A DNA stretch of 7,536 nt from Opitutia bacterium UBA977 (GCA_002292345.1 DBBT01000116.1:1-7536); one strand, 5' to 3'; counted from the stretch's first letter, positions 1 to 6,576 are shown. The notes: a model not told the origin generated them from the sequence alone. Translations and numbers: made by a program.

Positions 1-48
1 CGAAATGCCTTGGCACGCTCGCGGCGTACTCGTTTGATCAGGCACACT

Positions 49-627
49 ATGCGATCTCTATTTTGCCTTCTCACGCTGTTACTGCTTGTAAGCTGCAGCA
101 GCACTTCATTGACACCGATCAATACCGGCTCTGATCCGACATGGGTAGGCGAAGAACAGTATGAGGTATTGGTGGCGATACGCTTATACAACCCTGAGAT
201 GCGGGTGATGTTTGAAAACCGAATGGTCGTTGCATTAGAGAAACAAGGAGTCATCGCAGTGCCTTCGTTTTCAGTTTTCCCACAGTTGTCGTCTCTGAAT
301 GCACAGACTTTTGCACGGTTTCTTGATGCGAGTCCGAAGTTAGCCGTTCTCTTTGCTCAGGCGACGTCGGTCAACAAGGAGCAGACCAATTCGAATCAGG
401 AAGAAGATTCTTTGTTTGCCGACTTACTCGGCGGTGGTGAGTGGGACACGACATTTATTGCTCGCATGGAGAGTGCGCTTTACGTGCATGGTGAAATCAA
501 TGCGGTTTGGTGGAATCGGGTCAGTTTGGAGGCGCAGGAGAAGAAGGTGAAGGATGTCGCTGAGCGCTACATTCGCAACGAAATCAAAGCGATGCAGCAG
601 GGCGGCGCGATTGAACGCTTGAAGTAG
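49..627 (+). CDS. Small putative outer-membrane lipoprotein, function unknown
   Basis: The 192-residue product starts at the ATG at 49. An in-frame TTG at 10 would add 13 basic residues in front of the signal peptide and is less likely. Residues 1-15 form a lipoprotein signal peptide: Arg near the start, a Leu-rich core, then a lipobox LVSC with the lipidated Cys at 16. Ser at +2 gives no inner-membrane retention signal, so outer-membrane sorting is likely by E. coli rules. The mature part has a beta-strand-like segment (about 38-46, YEVLVAIRL), an Arg/Phe-Glu helix (52-66), a G-V-x-A-V-P-S turn (about 67-73), and a Trp-containing strand followed by a charged amphipathic helix at the end (about 143-186). 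That order is reminiscent of DUF4136-like lipoproteins, but this is a pattern impression only. A weak AGG lies 6 nt before the ATG. No operon partner is visible, since the next gene is convergent. Confidence 0.75.
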   Translation: MRSLFCLLTLLLLVSCSSTSLTPINTGSDPTWVGEEQYEVLVAIRLYNPEMRVMFENRMVVALEKQGVIAVPSFSVFPQLSSLNAQTFARFLDASPKLAVLFAQATSVNKEQTNSNQEEDSLFADLLGGGEWDTTFIARMESALYVHGEINAVWWNRVSLEAQEKKVKDVAERYIRNEIKAMQQGGAIERLK

Positions 628-696
628 TCTCTGATTTCTAGTTGTGGGTGCCCAAGCTATGGCATCATTCAAACTACGCTGCGACCAGTTGACCGA

Positions 697-1137
697 TTAT
701 TGCGCTGGCATCGGCGTAACGCCCTTCTTGAGTAAAATGTTGCCGTATTTGGCAGTTTCTCCAGTCATTACCACGGCGAAAGCAGTTTCGGCACGTGCGT
801 AGAATTCAAAACGATCAACACGTGCGATTGCGGGGGTCGCCGCAGCGTGTCTGTCGATCGCTACGCGGTAGGTGCTTTCCACTTTCGGATCGAGTGTGTC
901 GCCGTCGACCGCTGCCATCATCACCAGAGGATCAGGCACATAGGCGTCGAGTTCCAGTAACGGGAGGATGGCATCTAGCAGATCGTCGATCTTGAGACCA
1001 TCCGCGCGGATGACGTTGTCATTGAAGGAATCTGCAGGAAAGTGTGCATCGGCGAGAATGATTTCGTCGCCGTGGCCCATGGTTGCCAGTGTGGCGAGCA
1101 GTTCAGGTGAGATGAGTGGTGAGATTCCTTTGAGCAT
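697..1137 (-). CDS. fucU: L-fucose mutarotase
   Basis: This is a 146-residue member of the RbsD/FucU family; E. coli FucU has 140 residues. It interconverts the alpha and beta anomers of L-fucose in the cytoplasm, supplying the form used by fucose isomerase. The N-terminus ([20 protein letters not shown]) is nearly colinear with E. coli FucU. His22 in the GHGDEI motif matches the known catalytic His, and Asp30 in ADAHFP and the Tyr131-Gly-Asn motif match the sugar-binding positions of the family. Further conserved blocks are VIRADG (42-47), [12 protein letters not shown] (73-84) and [13 protein letters not shown] near the C-terminus. The ATG at 1137 gives exact N-terminal alignment, although no Shine-Dalgarno sequence precedes it. 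The gene lies 104 bp downstream of fucI on the same strand, with a strong terminator between them. It therefore needs readthrough or its own promoter. Confidence 0.96.
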   Translation of the reverse strand: MLKGISPLISPELLATLATMGHGDEIILADAHFPADSFNDNVIRADGLKIDDLLDAILPLLELDAYVPDPLVMMAAVDGDTLDPKVESTYRVAIDRHAAATPAIARVDRFEFYARAETAFAVVMTGETAKYGNILLKKGVTPMPAQ

Positions 1138-1191
1138 AGCGAGAGAAGAGTGAGAATTGAGTGGGGTGGGTTAATCTGAGTTAATTTAGAT

Positions 1192-1228
1192 AAAAAAACT
1201 CCCGTGCTGTTTCAGCAACACGGGAGTT
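1192..1228 (-). terminator. Intrinsic terminator after fucI, before fucU
   Basis: A perfect 10-bp inverted repeat (AACTCCCGTG at 1197-1206 and CACGGGAGTT at 1219-1228) encloses a 12-nt loop. On the minus strand it is followed directly by seven T (plus-strand A at 1192-1198, two of which also close the stem). The loop can rearrange into a nested TGCTG/CAGCA stem. It begins 14 nt after the fucI stop codon. On the plus strand no T-run follows the hairpin, so termination is directed against minus-strand transcripts. Confidence 0.9.
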
Positions 1229-1241
1229 GGAATAAAAACGC

Positions 1242-3038
1242 TTATTTGTACAGCGGACCGTACGACTCACAGGCGCGGAAGTCGGCACCCTCGAGGTCGG
1301 CAGTCCCAAACGCGCGCCATGCGCTCGGACGGAACACGCGCGCTTCCTCCACATTATGCATATAGACCGGAATACGTAGCATCGCTGCGAGCGTAATGTA
1401 GAGGTTGCCGACGTGGCCGGCAGTCATCACACAGTGATTGGCACCCCAGTTGTTCATTACTTCATAAGTCGAGCTAAACGCGCCCTTGCCTGTCAAGCGT
1501 GGTGCGAACCAGGTGGTTGGCCAGCTTGGGTTGGTGCGCTCATCCAGTGCGTCGTGCACATTTTCAGGTAGCTCGACGGTCCACCCTTCAGCAATTTGTA
1601 GGCATGGCCCCAGGCCTGCAGCGAGATTGAGGCGAATCATGGTCGCCTTCATGCCGCCCTTGGTCTTGAAGCGTGTGCTCATGCCGCCGCCTGGAAAGTA
1701 TTCCGTAATGGACGGGTGCCAAGTGGTGTTCTTGAGACTAGCGTCGGCTTCCTCATCAGTGATTTCCCAGAAGGGCTTCATCGTTGGGTTCCCGTCGGCA
1801 TCTGACTGATCGCCAGTGCCATCGAGTGCTGCAGGACCAGAGTTGATTAAGTGGAGTAGGCCGTCGGCCCCGTTGCCTTCTAGCTTGTAGCCGTCTGCGA
1901 CACGCGCCACTGCATCAGGGCTCCAGTAGGTACGCAGGTCAGCAAAGATTTGTGCACTGTTGGTCAAGAGTTGGCCGAAGAGCATACCAGCGCCGTTGAG
2001 AGCGTCGTTCTCGGTGGCTAGAATATAAGGCGGACGCTTGCCGTTCCAATCAAAGGATGTGTTGAGAATTGCTTCCATGAAGTCACCATTCGGGAAGTGG
2101 TCAGTCCATTGACGCTGGCCTTGGAAGCCTGCGGCGATCGCATTGTGACCCTGCGCTTGCTCGCCGTAGCCGACTTTAGCGAGCTCATCATTGCCGACCA
2201 TCAAGTCGCGGGCGATGAGTGCCATTTTGACCGAATCGGTCCATTCAGAGTCGAGCTGTTCGCGGCTGCGTTGGGTATCGGCGCTATTATAATCTTTGCC
2301 TTCTGGGCAGTTGTCTTTGACCCATGCGAGGGCCTTCTCAAATTCAGCTTGGTCGTAGATGCCTTTGCGCATGCGGCCAACAAACTCAGTCATGTCGATC
2401 GCTTCGACACGCATGCCAAGTGTGCGCTCCCAGAACGACGAGTCGACTACCGAGCCAGCGATACCCATCGATGTGCCACCCATCGAGAGATATGACTTGC
2501 CCCGCATGAAGCCGACCGCGAGTCCGGCGCGTGCAAAATTAAGCAGCTTTTCAACGACGTCTTCCGGCATCGTTTCGTCGCCCGCCTCTTGCACATCTTT
2601 ACCATAAATGCCGAAGGCAGGGATGCCCTTCTGCGTGTGACCCGCAAGTGCAGCTGCGAGATAAACTGCACCAGGTCGCTCGGTGCCGTTAAAGCCCCAG
2701 ATTGCTTTAGGGCGATGTGGATCCATATCCATCGTCTCAGAACCATAGCACCAGCAAGGTGTCACAGTTAGGCTCAGGCCGACGCCTTCACGTTGGAATT
2801 TTGCTTCGCAGGCAGCCGCTTCGCGCACGCCGCCAATGTTGGTGTCAGCGATCACACACTCGACTGAGCTACCGTCTGGATTGCGGAGCTCTTTGCTGTA
2901 GAGCGCTGCCACGCGCTTTGCCATATTCATGGTGATTTCGTCGAGCGATTCACGCACGCCACCGAGGCGACCATCAATTGTTGGGCGAATACCGATTTTG
3001 GGAAAAGTGAAGGGATAATTATTCATAACCTGCATCAT
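1242..3038 (-). CDS. fucI: L-fucose isomerase
   Basis: The 598-residue product (591 in E. coli) is FucI, the Mn2+-dependent cytoplasmic ketol isomerase that converts L-fucose to L-fuculose (EC 5.3.1.25). It also acts on D-arabinose in the known family. It aligns along its whole length with E. coli Fuc[12 protein letters not shown] (14-24), [17 protein letters not shown] (91-107), [20 protein letters not shown] (111-130), ATENDALNG (341-349), [10 protein letters not shown] (365-374), [14 protein letters not shown] (506-519) and NWGANH (530-535). By that alignment, Glu343, Asp367 and His535 match the E. coli active-site and metal positions Glu337, Asp361 and His528. Three ATGs are possible starts (3038, 3035, 3026). 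The last gives an N-terminus closest in length to E. coli, and none has a Shine-Dalgarno sequence. The gene is divergent from the AraC-type regulator and is followed by a terminator and fucU. Confidence 0.98.
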   Translation of the reverse strand: MMQVMNNYPFTFPKIGIRPTIDGRLGGVRESLDEITMNMAKRVAALYSKELRNPDGSSVECVIADTNIGGVREAAACEAKFQREGVGLSLTVTPCWCYGSETMDMDPHRPKAIWGFNGTERPGAVYLAAALAGHTQKGIPAFGIYGKDVQEAGDETMPEDVVEKLLNFARAGLAVGFMRGKSYLSMGGTSMGIAGSVVDSSFWERTLGMRVEAIDMTEFVGRMRKGIYDQAEFEKALAWVKDNCPEGKDYNSADTQRSREQLDSEWTDSVKMALIARDLMVGNDELAKVGYGEQAQGHNAIAAGFQGQRQWTDHFPNGDFMEAILNTSFDWNGKRPPYILATENDALNGAGMLFGQLLTNSAQIFADLRTYWSPDAVARVADGYKLEGNGADGLLHLINSGPAALDGTGDQSDADGNPTMKPFWEITDEEADASLKNTTWHPSITEYFPGGGMSTRFKTKGGMKATMIRLNLAAGLGPCLQIAEGWTVELPENVHDALDERTNPSWPTTWFAPRLTGKGAFSSTYEVMNNWGANHCVMTAGHVGNLYITLAAMLRIPVYMHNVEEARVFRPSAWRAFGTADLEGADFRACESYGPLYK

Positions 3039-3119
3039 AGCTTATATCGCGCTTGCATGTTAGAGATATTCCTGACTCGACATGGATATTATTGAACGGT
3101 TAATTAGTAGTCGATCCAC
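3039..3119. promoter_or_regulatory. Divergent fucI / araC-type regulator control region with direct repeat
   Basis: This 81-bp spacer must hold the promoters of both genes. It contains an imperfect direct repeat, GATATTNNTGA, at 3065-3075 (GATATTCCTGA) and 3085-3095 (GATATTATTGA): 9 of 11 positions match and the copies are exactly 20 bp apart. Tandem half-sites about two helical turns apart are the usual operator layout for AraC-family proteins, so this is a candidate operator for the adjacent regulator. TATTAT at 3087-3092 could serve as a -10 box for the regulator gene and overlaps the second half-site, which would suit autorepression. No good -35 box is visible for either gene, as expected of activator-dependent promoters. 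The repeat is seen in the sequence; its function is inferred. Confidence 0.5.
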
Positions 3120-3974
3120 ATGAAAACATTTCCTTTAGAGTTATCGCCACTAGTCCGGCAGGGCCGTTATGCTAACTTTTCTAGGCTAGCGGACGCTGCT
3201 GGGCAGGTTTTTATGGCAGGTTATGAGGAGTGCACAACGGATTACTTTATTGAACGAAGTGATTTCCCTTTTTGGACTTTGGAAGTGGTTGTCGGCGGGC
3301 ACGGATTCTTTCGAGAAGGACGGCAACTGCGGCGCTTGCGGCATGGTTCAGTGTTCACCCACGGGCCTGGCGTCGTGCAGTATTTTGGCAATGAAGCGGA
3401 GCGACCGTTTCGTAAGTATTTTTTTGTGCGTGGGGGGGACAGCTTCCCGCAAGCATGGCATGCCGTTGGACTTCGACCTGGGGGCGTGCTGCAGTTGGGT
3501 GAGGTGGCGTCGCTGGTTGGGGTGTTGGATAAGATTGTCGACGAAGGTCAGCATAGTGATGCGCAGACAGGGCAGGTAGTGGATGGGCTAGAAGCAGTGT
3601 TACTGGCGCTGATTGCTCGGCATCAAGGCTCGGCTAGTGGCGAGAAATCGGCTTCGCGGGTGGTTTATGATTTAGCGATGGAGATTCTATTGCGTGAATA
3701 TAAGAACCTGCATGCGCTATCGGACCTAGCCCAACGATCTGGGTATAGTAGCGAATATCTCTGTCGGATCTTTAAAAAATATCATGGCGAGTCGCCGTAT
3801 CAAGTGCTCTTGCACCGTAAGATGAGCGCCGCGTGGCTGTTACTGCGCGACGGCCAACTTCAGGTTGGCGCGGTCGGGCGTGAGCTCGGTTACGAAGATC
3901 CGCTGCATTTCTCACGAGTGTTTCGTAAGATAATGGGCTGCGCGCCAAGTTCAGTCGGCGCTGGTCAGCAGTGA
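3120..3974 (+). CDS. AraC-family transcriptional regulator, probable control of fucose genes
   Basis: The product is a 284-residue one-component regulator. Residues about 25-105 resemble the AraC cupin-like sugar-binding/dimerisation domain (strands around 51-60 and 75-104). Residues about 177-280 form the AraC/XylS DNA-binding domain with two helix-turn-helix motifs: the first at about 197-223 (LSDLAQRSGYSSEYLCRIFK) and the second at about 247-275 (VGRELGYEDPLHFSRVFRK). The usual GxSPxxYR end of the domain is degenerate here (GCAPSSV). The length is typical for the family. The ATG at 3120 is the first plausible start and lacks a Shine-Dalgarno sequence. The gene diverges from fucI and shares an 81-bp control region with it. 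This suggests, but does not prove, that it senses L-fucose or a related sugar and activates fucI. Confidence 0.92.
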   Translation: MKTFPLELSPLVRQGRYANFSRLADAAGQVFMAGYEECTTDYFIERSDFPFWTLEVVVGGHGFFREGRQLRRLRHGSVFTHGPGVVQYFGNEAERPFRKYFFVRGGDSFPQAWHAVGLRPGGVLQLGEVASLVGVLDKIVDEGQHSDAQTGQVVDGLEAVLLALIARHQGSASGEKSASRVVYDLAMEILLREYKNLHALSDLAQRSGYSSEYLCRIFKKYHGESPYQVLLHRKMSAAWLLLRDGQLQVGAVGRELGYEDPLHFSRVFRKIMGCAPSSVGAGQQ

Positions 3975-4168
3975 CCCTGCTACATCAAAGGCCCATGTTA
4001 ATTCGGCAGTGAAGCATTATCGTTGGATTGACTGAAGTGATTAGATTAAACAGGTTATTCAATTCAAGTATCACTCTTCTTTATGTCACATGATGAGTGA
4101 CGCGTGTCACGGCCAGAGCTCTTCTGGTGGTGAAGCTTATAAATTAAGAGATTCAATTGCCTGATCAT
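3975..4168. other. Intergenic region upstream of msrA with nested short dyads
   Basis: This 194-bp stretch has no gene. It carries three alternating complementary pentamers: GTCAC (4085-4089), GTGAC (4097-4101) and GTCAC (4106-4110), so the middle arm can pair with either neighbour. Directly after lies a 10-bp hairpin with one mismatch and one G-T pair (arms 4108-4117 and 4123-4132, loop GCTCT). TATAAA at 4138-4143 is a possible -10 box for msrA without a matching -35 box. No clear terminator for the upstream regulator gene is seen, because none of the hairpins is followed by a T-run. Confidence 0.4.
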
Positions 4169-4684
4169 ATGACACCAAATACTGAAGAGCTTTATTTTGC
4201 TGGTGGCTGCTTGTGGGGCGTTCAGGAGTTTTTTCGGCACGTTCCCGGGGTGGTGTCAACTGAAGCTGGTCGAGCCAACGGTGCGACCGATCAGAGGCAT
4301 GGCGATTACGATGGCTATGCCGAATGTGTGCGCATCCAGTTCGATCCAGAGCAGGTGTCGGTTGAGCAATTAATCGAAGCTTTGTTTGAAATTATTGATC
4401 CTTACAGCCTGAATCGACAGGGTGCCGATGTGGGAGCGAAGTACCGGACTGGGGTGTACAGTAAGGAATCATCTCATCTGCGCAGAGCGAAAGAGTGGAT
4501 CTGCTCGAGGTCAGATGCGTCACGAGTCGTGGTCGAAGTGATGCCTCTAACAAATTACCTAAAAAGCGCTGCGGCCCACCAGAATCGACTAACGCGGCGC
4601 CCGGATGACTACTGTCATATTCCTAAACAGTTGTTGTACCGTTATCGAAAAACAGCATCTGATGAAAATAAGTGCCCGCTTTAA
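4169..4684 (+). CDS. msrA: Peptide methionine sulfoxide reductase MsrA, diverged subfamily
   Basis: The 171-residue product reduces methionine-S-sulfoxide in proteins, a cytoplasmic repair enzyme recycled by thioredoxin in the known family. No signal peptide is present. The active-site motif is GGCLWG with the catalytic Cys at 14; the usual motif is GCFWG, so the conserved Phe is Leu. Other family residues are present: Glu52 (YAEC, normally HAE), Asp87 (RQGADVG) and Tyr92 (AKYRTGVY). Cys149 in DDYCHI sits where a resolving Cys is found in many MsrA proteins; Cys169 lies near the C-terminus. The segment between the AG motif (33-34) and AE (51-52) is about five residues shorter than in E. coli and lacks NPTY, whose Tyr helps bind substrate. 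The ATG at 4169 is preferred; an in-frame TTG at 4157, 7 nt after AAGAG, is an alternative. The gene stands alone. Confidence 0.9.
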   Translation: MTPNTEELYFAGGCLWGVQEFFRHVPGVVSTEAGRANGATDQRHGDYDGYAECVRIQFDPEQVSVEQLIEALFEIIDPYSLNRQGADVGAKYRTGVYSKESSHLRRAKEWICSRSDASRVVVEVMPLTNYLKSAAAHQNRLTRRPDDYCHIPKQLLYRYRKTASDENKCPL

Positions 4685-4687
4685 TTA

Positions 4688-4725
4688 GAGGATTACGAAA
4701 ATCCTCATTTAAAGATCCCTTTTTT
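4688..4725 (+). terminator. Probable terminator of msrA
   Basis: A perfect 7-bp stem (GAGGATT at 4688-4694, AATCCTC at 4700-4706) with loop ACGAA starts 3 nt after the msrA stop. It is followed by ATTT and, a little later, a run of six T (4720-4725). The T-run is displaced from the stem, so efficiency may be modest. The same hairpin could also act on minus-strand transcripts leaving the pentapeptide gene. Confidence 0.55.
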
Positions 4726-4847
4726 CATACTGAATGTGGTACTTGGCACAAACTGGTCGCAGATGGCATTTCGTACAGACATATCCGCATACTCAAGTTG
4801 TGTGTCAGACTAAGCTCGCATTGTTCGTGCAGTATTTGATGTGTTCA

Positions 4848-5324
4848 TTAGCGAACGACATCGGTCAACGTGGCAAAGGTCATGTTGGTACCGGTCAGTT
4901 TGGCACCGGTCAGGTCGGCTCTGGTGAGGTTGGCGAATCGCAGATCGACATGGCTCAGGTTGGCATTCCTCAAGTTGGCATCGGTCAGGTTTGCAAAGCT
5001 CAAGTCGGAATCGGTCAAGTCGGCATTGCTTAGATTGGCACCGCTTAGATCGGTGCGGACTAGGTTAGCACTGATTAGCTTGGCACCAATTAGATCGGCA
5101 CCGTTGAGATTGGCTCCTGGCAGTTTAGCGCCGTTCAGACTGGCCCCAGCTTGCAGATTCTCGCCGCTGTATGAATGAATGCCTTCGCCAGTTTCAGGGC
5201 GATATTCAATTTGGTCGAGAGTCCCATCTGCTTTTTGATAGGTAGCTGCTGATAAAGTAGCAGAAAAGATGATTAGAGCAATCGTGGCGGATAAAACAGA
5301 TTTGAGGGTAGGGGTTTTTTTCAT
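4848..5324 (-). CDS. Exported pentapeptide-repeat protein
   Basis: The product has 158 residues. Residues 1-25 form a Sec signal peptide (MKK start, hydrophobic core about 10-24, probable cleavage near LSA/ATY), so the protein should be periplasmic or secreted. Residues about 26-60 are a non-repetitive linker. Residues 61-155 are 19 uninterrupted pentapeptide repeats of the A(D/N/K)LXX type, with Leu at every central position except Met148, and only three residues follow. Pentapeptide repeats fold as a right-handed quadrilateral beta-helix with four repeats per coil, giving nearly five coils here. Family members include DNA-mimic gyrase protectors such as Qnr and MfpA, but those are cytoplasmic, so the signal peptide argues against that role. 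The biochemical function is unknown. The start ATG is followed directly by the signal peptide; no Shine-Dalgarno sequence is visible. Confidence 0.9.
   Translation of the reverse strand: MKKTPTLKSVLSATIALIIFSATLSAATYQKADGTLDQIEYRPETGEGIHSYSGENLQAGASLNGAKLPGANLNGADLIGAKLISANLVRTDLSGANLSNADLTDSDLSFANLTDANLRNANLSHVDLRFANLTRADLTGAKLTGTNMTFATLTDVVR
4860..5144 (-). repeat. In-gene 15-bp tandem repeats encoding 19 pentapeptides
   Basis: This is 285 bp of degenerate 15-nt periodicity. On the plus strand it reads as recurring GGCA(T/C)CGGTCA(G/A)-like units. It explains why long reading frames stay open on the opposite strand here; those are not genes. Codon variation between units shows an old, selected array rather than a recent amplification. 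Confidence 0.9.
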
Positions 5325-5355
5325 AACTTAAACGTTTATCTAGTGAGAAAATTTA

Positions 5356-5383
5356 CATTTAAACAGTCAGTGACGAAAGTCAA
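5356..5383 (-). promoter_or_regulatory. Candidate sigma70-type promoter of the pentapeptide gene
   Basis: On the minus strand there is TTGACT (5378-5383, five of six to the -35 consensus), a 16-nt spacer, then TAAATG (5356-5361) as a weak -10 box. A transcript would start near 5349 and give a 25-nt leader. This is inferred from consensus only. Confidence 0.4.
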
Positions 5384-5426
5384 TGTAATCTATTCTGCCC
5401 TTAGGTCGGCACACATGAACGAGCAC

Positions 5427-5452
5427 AAAAAAGCCCTGATTACTCAGGGCTT
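5427..5452 (-). terminator. Intrinsic terminator of ssrA
   Basis: A perfect 9-bp stem (AAGCCCTGA at 5431-5439, TCAGGGCTT at 5444-5452) has a 4-nt loop and a minus-strand T-run (plus A at 5427-5432). It lies 4 nt past the encoded CCA end of the tmRNA, which is the expected place for the ssrA terminator. Confidence 0.92.
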
Positions 5453-5454
5453 AA

Positions 5455-5801
<347 letters not shown>

Positions 5802-5825
5802 TGAAAGAAACGCTCGAATCTCAGA

Positions 5826-5844
5826 TTTATAGAATTTTAAATCT
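5826..5844 (-). promoter_or_regulatory. ssrA: Candidate -10 box and dyad upstream of ssrA
   Basis: TATAAA on the minus strand (5826-5831) lies 24 nt before the mature tmRNA 5' end, consistent with a short 5' leader removed by RNase P. No good -35 box is visible. The box overlaps a 7-bp inverted repeat (AGATTTA at 5823-5829, TAAATCT at 5838-5844), which could be an operator or chance in AT-rich DNA. Confidence 0.35.
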
Positions 5845-5905
5845 AGATGACGTTAATAGCTAAAAACTCGAAGAGTAAGTTTAGCTGAAAAAGGAAATTA
5901 CGGAA

Positions 5906-5967
5906 AGAACTTGATCCGTGTAACGGAGGTTCTCTCAAAGAACGATCTAAACGATCACGCGTCTTTG
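5906..5967. other. Cluster of overlapping hairpins between the pilin gene and ssrA
   Basis: Two adjacent structures are visible. The first is AGAAC (5906-5910) with GTTCT (5929-5933), enclosing an inner TCCGT/ACGGA stem (5915-5919, 5923-5927) with a 3-nt loop. The second is CAAAGA (5936-5941) with TCTTTG (5962-5967), enclosing a GATC/GATC stem. A second AGAAC at 5939-5943 competes for the same GTTCT. On the minus strand the region lies about 50-110 nt after the pilin stop and is followed by a pyrimidine-rich stretch, so a poorly formed pilin-gene terminator is one reading. The rest of 5802-6018 holds no gene I can support. Confidence 0.35.
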
Positions 5968-6018
5968 GGAAAATAGCAAGTCTGGCTTACGGATTTATAC
6001 CGGTGCCCCGATGCTCTA

Positions 6019-6468
6019 TCAATCGGATACAAATATATGAATGAGGCCCGAACCATTAAAAGCCATTCGTATATTGCCGCTGCCGATATTGCCATCGTCA
6101 ATGATGGAATCGATGTGGACTGCTTGTTCTGGGGTGAAGCCCAGGTTGTAAACGTACACATAAATGTAATCACTAGTATTTACGTAAAACCAATTGTAAG
6201 TCCCGTCTGTCCAAATACCTGGGAGGTAGTCTTTGATCGAGTCTGGCAACTCTTGGTAGTTCATCTGCGGTGGATAGCCGCCCTCACTTGTGTTGTAAAT
6301 TTCGATGGCACCAGTGAAGACGCGAATGTCGTTCGCAGCTGCAGTGGCTTCGGCTCTTTGTGCGGCGGCCGTGACACCCGGCACGGCGAGTAGCGCCAGT
6401 ATGCCAATGACTGTTGTGACAACCATTAGTTCGACGAGTGAAAATCCTCTGGGATGTTTAGCCTGCAT
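6019..6468 (-). CDS. Type II/IV pilin-like protein (prepilin N-terminal methylation domain)
   Basis: The 149-residue product has a short basic leader (MQAKHPRG) and a class III prepilin cleavage site G8/F9 followed by FSLVEL. Glu at +5 of the mature protein is the residue needed for subunit assembly, and residues 10-33 are the hydrophobic N-terminal helix. A prepilin peptidase would cleave and N-methylate Phe9. The helix continues to about residue 60 (AAAQRAEATAAANDIR), as in pseudopilins. The C-terminal domain is Tyr-rich (91-108) with an acidic IDSIIDDGNIGSGN segment (119-132) resembling the D-region of some pseudopilins. There are no cysteines, so no disulfide D-loop. It could be a minor pseudopilin of a type II secretion system or a type IV pilus subunit. 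No secretion genes are adjacent, so its partner machinery is elsewhere. No Shine-Dalgarno sequence precedes the ATG. Confidence 0.9.
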   Translation of the reverse strand: MQAKHPRGFSLVELMVVTTVIGILALLAVPGVTAAAQRAEATAAANDIRVFTGAIEIYNTSEGGYPPQMNYQELPDSIKDYLPGIWTDGTYNWFYVNTSDYIYVYVYNLGFTPEQAVHIDSIIDDGNIGSGNIRMAFNGSGLIHIFVSD

Positions 6469-6496
6469 TTAATTAAGGTTGGTGCTTTTGTATCAG

Positions 6497-6525
6497 CGAA
6501 TAATTTTCTTTTGAAAATCTGTCAA
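6497..6525 (-). promoter_or_regulatory. Candidate promoter of the pilin-like gene
   Basis: A perfect TTGACA -35 hexamer on the minus strand (6520-6525) is followed by a 17-nt spacer and TATTCG (6497-6502) as an imperfect -10. The predicted start near 6490 leaves a leader of about 22 nt. This supports independent transcription of the pilin gene from the upstream membrane-protein gene. Consensus match only. Confidence 0.5.
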
Positions 6526-6576
6526 AACAGGTGGTGGATATCAGGTGGTGAGCGGATTGAACGGTGAAGCGGTGGT

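Noticed and set aside
640..668. GGTGCC/GGCATC hairpin between the lipoprotein gene and fucU as a convergent terminator
   Set aside because: The stem is only 6 bp with a G-T pair, and no T-run follows on either strand.
2097..2495. A 132-residue plus-strand frame inside fucI
   Set aside because: It lies wholly within an unmistakable fucI coding region and has no recognisable product.
3039..3070. Minus-strand TATAAG at 3041-3046 as the fucI -10 box
   Set aside because: It would start transcription at about the second or third ATG, and there is no -35 hexamer at the right distance. A leaderless fucI message is possible but unsupported.
4734..5178. Two plus-strand reading frames opposite the pentapeptide gene, with VGxGQ or LAxVRSA repeats
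   Set aside because: They arise from the 15-nt periodicity of the minus-strand array. Only the minus strand gives a signal peptide and a canonical pentapeptide pattern.
6008..6026. CCGAT/ATCGG stem over the pilin stop codon
   Set aside because: It has five base pairs and a 9-nt loop, lies within coding sequence and lacks a T-run. It is too weak to call a terminator.
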